Position numbers and translations under genes: made by a program
The notes under the pieces: generated by a model
What the model saw: the letters and a program-made list of their open reading frames with translations, nothing else
The model's database searches: none
Told to the model about the DNA's origin: nothing
Shown: piece after piece, positions 59,361-64,000 of the stretch
How positions within the stretch are numbered: the first letter of the stretch is position 1
Layout: each line of letters starts with the position of its first letter
Assembly: GCA_007361935.1 (NCBI GenBank)
Contig: CP041667.1
Coordinates: 1,950,501-2,014,500, forward strand
From: Lachnospiraceae bacterium KGMB03038
GTDB lineage: Bacteria > Bacillota > Clostridia > Lachnospirales > Lachnospiraceae
Length of the DNA stretch: 64,000 nucleotides
Reading direction: 5' to 3'

Positions 59361-59403
59361 AATTTAGGACGTAGCCCTTTTGCAAAAGGCTACGTCCTAA
59401 ATT
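59361..59403. repeat. Right outer hairpin / ilvC terminator
   Basis: Inverted repeat, arms 59361-59376 and 59388-59403, extended inward by TTTT/AAAA with one bulged C. The core equals that of the left hairpin. It begins 10 bases after the ilvC stop, so it can terminate ilvC. Confidence 0.8.
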
Positions 59404-59413
59404 AAATAAAACT

Positions 59414-60433
59414 CTAATTATTGATCAGTTTATCGGAATCGCTCCAGCTGTAAAGACTTCTTACTTCTTTTCCGACTTTCTCAGAAGCGTGCTCGGAGGC
59501 CAGTTTCCTCATTGCGCGGAAGTGCGCCTGTCCGCCGGCGGAGGACATATCCAGAAGGAACTCTTTTGCGAAGGAGCCGTCCTGGATATCTGCCAGGATC
59601 TTCTTCATAGTCTTTCTGGTCTCATCAGTGATGATCTTTGGCCCTGTAATGTAATCGCCGTATTCTGCGGTGTTGGAAATGGAGTATCTCATTCCCGCGA
59701 AACCGGATTCATAGATCAGATCTACGATCAGTTTCATCTCGTGTACACACTCGAAGTACGCGTTTCTTGGATCATATCCAGCCTCTACCAATGTGTCGAA
59801 TCCTGCCTGCATCAGCGCGCAGATACCGCCGCACAGCACTGCCTGCTCGCCAAAGAGGTCTGTCTCGGTCTCAGTACGGAAGGTTGTCTCCAGAACGCCC
59901 GCTCTTGCCCCGCCGATTGCCAGCGCATATGCCAAAGCTGTATCCAGTGCTTTTCCGGTGTAATCCTGTTCAACAGCCACCAGACACGGTGTTCCTTTTC
60001 CAGCCAGATATTCGCTTCTTACGGTATGGCCAGGAGCCTTTGGCGCGATCATGGTAACGTCCACATTTGCCGGAGGTACGATCTGTCCGAAGTGGATACA
60101 GAATCCGTGTGCGAACATCAGCATATTTCCTTCTTCCAGATTTGGCTCGATATCTTTTTTATACATTGCGGTCTGTTTCTCATCATTGATCAGAATCATG
60201 ATGATATCTGCCTGTTTTGCCGCTTCTGCCGCTGTATAAACTTTCAATCCCTGCGCCTCAGCCTTTGCCCAGGATTTACTTCCCTCGTAAAGACCAACGA
60301 TCACATCGCAGCCGGATTCTTTCAAATTCAGCGCATGCGCGTGTCCCTGGCTTCCGTAACCAATAACCGCAATCTTCTTTCCTTCCAGTAAAGATAAATT
60401 ACAATCTTCCTGATAATAAATTCTTGCTGCCAT
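59414..60433 (-). CDS. ilvC: Ketol-acid reductoisomerase
   Basis: Second enzyme of branched-chain amino-acid synthesis: NAD(P)H-dependent isomerisation and reduction of acetolactate. 339 residues, class I (short) form. Rossmann motif VIGYGSQGHAHALNLKESG near 24-42; Mg-binding region with FGEQAVLCGGICALMQAGFDTLVEAGYDP (in parts, about 194) and SNTAEYGDY near 251. It follows ilvN after 96 bases. Confidence 0.97.
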   Translation of the reverse strand: MAARIYYQEDCNLSLLEGKKIAVIGYGSQGHAHALNLKESGCDVIVGLYEGSKSWAKAEAQGLKVYTAAEAAKQADIIMILINDEKQTAMYKKDIEPNLEEGNMLMFAHGFCIHFGQIVPPANVDVTMIAPKAPGHTVRSEYLAGKGTPCLVAVEQDYTGKALDTALAYALAIGGARAGVLETTFRTETETDLFGEQAVLCGGICALMQAGFDTLVEAGYDPRNAYFECVHEMKLIVDLIYESGFAGMRYSISNTAEYGDYITGPKIITDETRKTMKKILADIQDGSFAKEFLLDMSSAGGQAHFRAMRKLASEHASEKVGKEVRSLYSWSDSDKLINN

Positions 60434-60529
60434 TTTGTCATTCCTCCTACATTTATGAAATAGATTTATAGTTAAACAGGGGCAGAAGCTCGCCTTCTGT
60501 CTCCATTTAATTCCGGCTCACATCTGTCT

Positions 60530-61051
60530 CTACATTTTCTTTATGTTTCCGTCCTGATCGATCAGGGTTACGTTCTTCGTCCCCCGGTTCAGGCCGGTGA
60601 TCCCAGTCCTTGCAAGCTCCAGGATCTCATACCCTTCCAGCAGATTAAGAAATGCTTCCAGCTTAGATTGAGCTCCCGTCAGCTCTACGATCAGAGACTC
60701 TTTTTCCACATCTACGATCTTCGCACGGAAAATATCCGCCACGGAAATGATCTCTGCCCGCTCAGCTCTGTCCGCCCGGATCTTGACCATGATCAGTTCC
60801 CGGTAAACCGAATCATCCGGCTGCAGTACTTTGATCTCTACCACATCTTCTAATTTTCTTACCTGCTTCTCAATCTGGGACAGAATCAGTTCGTCTCCGC
60901 TTGCCACGATGGTGATCCTGGTAAATCTAGGATCCGCGGTCACTCCGGCAGTAATACTGTCGATGCTGTATCCTCTGCGGCTGAAAAGCCCGGATATCCG
61001 GCTTAACACACCTGGATTATTGTCAACTAATAGTGAATATACTCTTTGCAT
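60530..61051 (-). CDS. ilvN: Acetolactate synthase small (regulatory) subunit
   Basis: Regulatory partner of acetolactate synthase, giving valine feedback control. 173 residues. ACT domain at 3-75 (YSLLVDNNPGVLSRISGLFSRRGYSI, in parts), then the C-terminal ALS-interacting domain with SLIVELTGAQSKLEAFLNLL. The catalytic subunit gene is not in the window. GAGAGG precedes ATG. Sometimes named ilvH. Confidence 0.95.
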   Translation of the reverse strand: MQRVYSLLVDNNPGVLSRISGLFSRRGYSIDSITAGVTADPRFTRITIVASGDELILSQIEKQVRKLEDVVEIKVLQPDDSVYRELIMVKIRADRAERAEIISVADIFRAKIVDVEKESLIVELTGAQSKLEAFLNLLEGYEILELARTGITGLNRGTKNVTLIDQDGNIKKM

Positions 61052-61077
61052 ATGGCACCTCTCTTTCAGATTATTTC

Positions 61078-61132
61078 AAAAACAGAGTGCGTTCTGTTTT
61101 TTAATCATAGCAATCTCACGCAGTTTTGTCAA
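61078..61132 (-). promoter_or_regulatory. ilvN-ilvC promoter with an adjacent hairpin
   Basis: Minus strand -35 TTGACA (61127-61132), 17-base spacer, -10 TATGAT (61104-61109): a near-consensus promoter. A 9-bp hairpin AAAAACAGA/TCTGTTTTT (61078-61086, 61093-61101) sits at the expected RNA start. The leader is under 60 bases, too short for a T-box. Confidence 0.8.
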
Positions 61133-61197
61133 GTACAACCGCTTATCTTCTTTTCAAAATCTTTCGTCAGAAAGGAAGACAAAAAACATCAAGGAAC

Positions 61198-62067
61198 TTA
61201 ATCTACAAAAGCAAATATTGGTTCTTTTCCATCTAATCCCGCAAGGGCCATTTGAATCTTTGCCCGCATCTTTTCCCGGTCTTTAGGAAGCTTTCCCCGT
61301 ACTCGTACTTCCAGGAAATCATGAAATCCATCATATTCCAAGCCGGGCACCTCTAAAAGAGAAAGAAGCCTGTCTTCTTCCTCCAGATTCTCCCTCTCAT
61401 CCGCCGGTGTAAAGATTCCTTTTTGAATCTCTTGGTACAAAGGCGCGCTTCGATGAAGAAATAGGGAGAAATTCACGATCCTGCTCGGCCCAGTCCGGTT
61501 AAAAAATTCCGCGGTCCTCTCTCCATTCTCAATTCCACGGCCCTTTCCCGCGATCCCGGTCATCATATGGGCGTCATAGACCAGCCCCGCTTCTTTCAGC
61601 CGCTCTGTCTCCCGGTAAGCCTGGGAAATGGTATGGTCTTTTTTCATAAGCCGCAGCACATCATCCAGCCCGCTTTCAATCCCAAGGTAAAGATGGCTGA
61701 CTCCTTCCCGGCGCAGCCTGCAAAGCTGAGCCTCCGATTTGTTATGTATCCCTGTCACCGTAGCATCCATATTGATGGTCCTGCACTCTGGGAAATATTG
61801 GTGGATCAGATCCAGAATCTGAAGCAGCCGTTCCGTCTCTAAGTCAAACGCATTCCCATCTCCCAGAAAGATCTTCTCCGGTCTTCCGCCGGCAGCCTCC
61901 ACTCTTTGGAGTTCTTTCTCGATCTGTTCCAGCGGGAGAACCCGGAACTTCAAGTGCTTAAACAGCATACAGAACCGGCATTGGTTGTAAGAGCAGCCCA
62001 CCATCACAGGAAGCATAAAAGAGCCCCGCTCCATAGGCGCTCTGCAGATCTGTCCTTCATATTCCAT
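61198..62067 (-). CDS. Radical SAM protein
   Basis: 289 residues. The cluster-binding cysteines are at 25, 30 and 33 in VGCSYNQCRFCMLF, a C-x4-C-x2-C spacing rather than the usual C-x3-C-x2-C. Later radical-SAM barrel features are FLGDGNAF (about 66), ATVTGI and HLYLGIESGLDDVLRLM (about 125-141), as in Elp3/HemN-like oxidoreductases. The substrate is not known. It lies 38 bases after a membrane-protein gene that overlaps degV; the three may be cotranscribed. Confidence 0.85.
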   Translation of the reverse strand: MEYEGQICRAPMERGSFMLPVMVGCSYNQCRFCMLFKHLKFRVLPLEQIEKELQRVEAAGGRPEKIFLGDGNAFDLETERLLQILDLIHQYFPECRTINMDATVTGIHNKSEAQLCRLRREGVSHLYLGIESGLDDVLRLMKKDHTISQAYRETERLKEAGLVYDAHMMTGIAGKGRGIENGERTAEFFNRTGPSRIVNFSLFLHRSAPLYQEIQKGIFTPADERENLEEEDRLLSLLEVPGLEYDGFHDFLEVRVRGKLPKDREKMRAKIQMALAGLDGKEPIFAFVD

Positions 62068-62105
62068 GACATCCGCCTCCCTTCCTTACGAAAGTCCTTT
62101 GCCTC

Positions 62106-62816
62106 TTACCCTTTCATTCTCTGCAAAGAAGAGAACAAGACCTCGTAATTCTCTACAGACACTGGCACAAACACTCTCTTCATAAACTCTTCTCCGCCCG
62201 TTCTCAAAACTAAGCAGGAAACTTGACATCCTCCCGCTCGCCTGCGCAGTCTTTTCACCTGCGCCACTTCATTTCCATAGTCTTTCGCGCCGCCGGAAGC
62301 CATGACCCTCTCCACCGCTCGGCTCTGGCGGATTTCCCGCAGCGCTTTCGCCGTTTTCCAAACATCCTCCAAATATGTCAAAGGGTTCCGTCCATGGAAA
62401 CCCCCTATGGAACCTGTCTTTATAAATTTCCGAAAGGCGGGCATCGTGTAATCAAACAGATAGATTCTTCCCCATTCGTCTCTTACAAAGACACACAAAA
62501 GCCCCTGGCTTCTGATTCCAATCTGATAGGCACCGACTGCAAGGAACAATGTGACCCCCACTACCGCCGCCAGCAGAAACCATGTCCTGGTCTGGACAGG
62601 AAGGCGGATACTGAATATGCTCAGACTAATGATCAGTAAAAAAGCGGCCAGGATCATTCCCGCCAGATAGAAAAGCCTCAGCCTCAGAAAACGGCCGGCC
62701 CCAGCCTCCTCCTGTTCCCATACGTAAAAACCTGTACTTCCATAGATATCCTTGGGCCTGTAAGAAGCATACGGATCTTCCTTCCTTTGCCCCCTGTCAT
62801 TTTCCTCAAATCTCAT
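62106..62816 (-). CDS. Membrane protein of unknown function
   Basis: 236 residues, not recognised. Charged N-terminus with PKDIYGSTGFYVWEQEE, two membrane helices (about 45-65 and 80-100), then a soluble domain of about 135 residues rich in Arg and Lys. Its start shares ATGA with the degV stop, indicating coupling. No motif suggests a reaction. Confidence 0.75.
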   Translation of the reverse strand: MRFEENDRGQRKEDPYASYRPKDIYGSTGFYVWEQEEAGAGRFLRLRLFYLAGMILAAFLLIISLSIFSIRLPVQTRTWFLLAAVVGVTLFLAVGAYQIGIRSQGLLCVFVRDEWGRIYLFDYTMPAFRKFIKTGSIGGFHGRNPLTYLEDVWKTAKALREIRQSRAVERVMASGGAKDYGNEVAQVKRLRRRAGGCQVSCLVLRTGGEEFMKRVFVPVSVENYEVLFSSLQRMKG

Positions 62817-63688
62817 CGTTCTACTTTCTTCCCATAAAATACCAGTCCCACTACACCTGGCCCCGCATGGGTCCCAATGCTGGGGCTTACATCATTGATG
62901 ATCACATTCTCAAAACCCATTTCCCGCGCCTGTTTCTCCACCAGCCTGGCGTCTTCCAGACAATCTCCATGGATGACCGCCACCGGACGGTCTTTTCCAA
63001 ACCGCTCCAGATCCAAAGCCTCTTTCATCCGAACCGCCAGCGTCTTTAATGCTTTCTTCCTTCCCCGCACCGTTCCGGCCGACTCAAGCTTTCCAGCAGC
63101 CGTCACTGTAAGCAGCGGTTTGATATTGATCATACTTCCCACCACCGCTGTAGTCTTGGATACTCGCCCGCCTCTCTGCAAATGGTGCAGGTCATCTACC
63201 GTAAACCACACATTTATGTAATCCCGCTCTTCCTCCAGAATCTTCAGGACTTCTTCCATTGGCTTTCCTTCCCGCCAAAGGCTTGCTGCCCGCATCACGG
63301 AAACTCCTTCCCCCAGGGAAGCATTCAGCGAATCGAATACCAATATCTTTCTTTCTGGATACTCTTCCATCAGATCTCTGGCCGCCACCTGTACATTTCC
63401 GCAGCTTCCGCTTAACGCGCTGGAAAACGCCACATGCAGGATATCCTTTCCCTCCTTCAATATTTTCTCAAATGTTTCCCGGATCACTTCTGGATTATTA
63501 GCCATAGACTTGGGCAATTCTCCCTTACGCATAGTTTCATAGAATTCCCCCGGTTCCATATTCAGCTCGTCCCCATATACCGTATCCCCAAACATATAAT
63601 ACTGAGGGATCACCGGGATCTCATACTCTTTCAAAAAAGCCGCCGGAACATCGGAATTAGAGTCTGTTGTCAGTATATATTCCGTCAT
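62813..63688 (-). CDS. DegV family fatty-acid-binding protein
   Basis: 291 residues of the DegV/FakB family. N-terminus YILTTDSNSDVPAAFLKEYEIPVIPQYY (in parts), then HVAFSSALSGSCGNVQ (about 90) and GRVSKTTAVVGSMINIKPLL (about 175), the lipid-head contact region. The end has GTHAGPGVVGLVFYG. Family members bind fatty acids for phosphorylation by FakA; no FakA gene is nearby. Confidence 0.93.
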   Translation of the reverse strand: MTEYILTTDSNSDVPAAFLKEYEIPVIPQYYMFGDTVYGDELNMEPGEFYETMRKGELPKSMANNPEVIRETFEKILKEGKDILHVAFSSALSGSCGNVQVAARDLMEEYPERKILVFDSLNASLGEGVSVMRAASLWREGKPMEEVLKILEEERDYINVWFTVDDLHHLQRGGRVSKTTAVVGSMINIKPLLTVTAAGKLESAGTVRGRKKALKTLAVRMKEALDLERFGKDRPVAVIHGDCLEDARLVEKQAREMGFENVIINDVSPSIGTHAGPGVVGLVFYGKKVER

Positions 63689-63733
63689 TTCTCTTTTCCT
63701 CCTTTTCTCTGCTCTCCATTATATCGCACTCGC

Positions 63734-64000
63734 TTATATTTGACCAGAAAAACAAATATCGTACAAGTCGTCAAATGGGATCTTTGTGCGCACGATCTTC
63801 AGGATTCTTGCGGTTTTGTCAATTCCAGACACCATACCCGTTACTTTCAAGTACTCTCCATTTTGAAAGTAAACCGCCGTGATCATATCCCCTTTCTTTA
63901 CCCGCCGTAATTTCCGATCCAGCTCCTGCTGGTAATCCTCAGAAAACTCAACTTTAGGCACTATAATCTTTTCTCTTTGTCTAAGAGCAGCCGGATACCC
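63734..64000 (-). CDS. YolD-like protein, partial (cut by right edge)
   Basis: The frame is open to base 64000, so the true start lies outside the window. The visible part reads GYPAALRQREKIIVPKVEF, then EELDRKL-type sequence and YFQNGEYLKVTGMVSGID, ending KIPFDDLYDICFSGQI. An in-frame GTG at 63961 could be misread as the start, but it has no ribosome site and conserved-looking sequence continues upstream. The IPFDDLYDI end resembles YolD-like proteins found next to DNA polymerase V-type genes. Function unknown. Confidence 0.7.
   Translation of the reverse strand, partial: GYPAALRQREKIIVPKVEFSEDYQQELDRKLRRVKKGDMITAVYFQNGEYLKVTGMVSGIDKTARILKIVRTKIPFDDLYDICFSGQI

Larger units (their letters stand above)
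58433..59403. mobile_element. Putative non-autonomous element carrying a phosphoribosyltransferase-like gene
   Basis: A roughly 970-bp unit with mirror-image ends. Each end, from outside in, has a long hairpin with core GACGTAGCC/GGCTACGTC, a spacer of 16 bases, then three 22-bp units starting GGTGTACC (GGTGTCAC in one). The inner units share GGTGTACCC-AATGTA. Such multiple terminal repeats are transposase-binding sites in IS21-family and Tn7-like elements; no transposase is inside, and no target duplication was found. The end organisation is seen directly; mobility is inferred. Confidence 0.45.

Noticed and set aside
61052..61197. T-box or peptide-attenuator leader for ilvN-ilvC
   Set aside because: The promoter is about 55 bases from the start codon, and no specifier loop or run of branched-chain codons is visible.
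63734..63961. Complete 75-residue gene starting at the GTG at 63961
   Set aside because: The frame stays open to the window edge with plausible protein sequence upstream and there is no ribosome site before this GTG.

Overview
This window is a chromosomal segment of a spore-forming, anaerobic, low-to-mid GC member of the Clostridia, most likely family Lachnospiraceae. The evidence is the gene order spo0A-spoIVB-recN-argR-nadK-tlyA-dxs-ispA-xseBA-nusB-asp23, a full spoIIIA operon, gpr and spoIIP, an [FeFe]-hydrogenase of the group B type, a split B12-dependent methionine synthase, and strong AGGAGG ribosome sites. Genus cannot be fixed by eye. Nearly everything is read leftwards (minus strand); only a metallophosphoesterase, a small HTH gene and rpsT are on the plus strand. 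Both window edges cut a gene: alaS on the left, and a YolD-like gene on the right whose reading frame is still open at base 64000.

Layout, left to right. 1-2.6 kb: alaS (partial) and a ferredoxin-domain [FeFe]-hydrogenase. 2.7-7.7 kb: a methionine/C1 operon (metF, MetH reactivation-domain protein, metH core) ending in asnA. 7.8-9.2 kb: glgA. 9.3-11.3 kb: spo0A and spoIVB. 11.35-20.15 kb: a long housekeeping operon from asp23 through nusB, xseA, xseB, ispA, dxs, tlyA, nadK, argR to recN. 20.2-21.8 kb: prfC. 22-26.8 kb: spoIIIAA-AH. 27-28.1 kb: a membrane metallophosphoesterase. 28.2-34.6 kb: a peptide-use cluster (POT transporter, peptidase T, M18 aminopeptidase, YitT protein) with a LysR regulator and ogt. 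34.7-45.7 kb: the translation/RNA superoperon rimP-nusA-ylxR-ylxQ-infB-rbfA-nrnA-truB-ribF followed by rpsO and pnp. 45.9-50.3 kb: an AT-rich accessory islet with a 1353-residue cell-wall-anchored surface protein and a divergent HTH gene. 50.4-55.4 kb: nudC and a second type IIA topoisomerase (parC/parE-like). 55.5-57.9 kb: spoIIP and gpr. 58.1-58.4 kb: rpsT. 58.4-59.4 kb: a phosphoribosyltransferase-like gene enclosed by inverted arrays. 59.4-61.1 kb: ilvC and ilvN. 61.2-64 kb: radical-SAM protein, membrane protein, DegV protein, YolD-like protein.

Most of the window is ordinary core genome. The most unusual structure is at 58433-59403. The phosphoribosyltransferase-like gene lies between two mirror-image ends. 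Each end has a long hairpin, a 16-base spacer and three tandem 22-bp GGTGTACC units. This looks like the ends of a transposable element with no transposase inside. The enclosed protein also lacks the acidic pair of the usual PRPP-binding motif. Other signals worth following are a covarying pair of loopless palindromes (28.1 and 36.96 kb), structured leaders of pnp, rpsO, rpsT and rimP, an 18-bp repeat that creates serial SD-ATG sites at the end of gpr, and an unusually short spoIIIAF. No stretch longer than 300 bases is without a gene, and no tRNA, rRNA, CRISPR array or known riboswitch was recognised.
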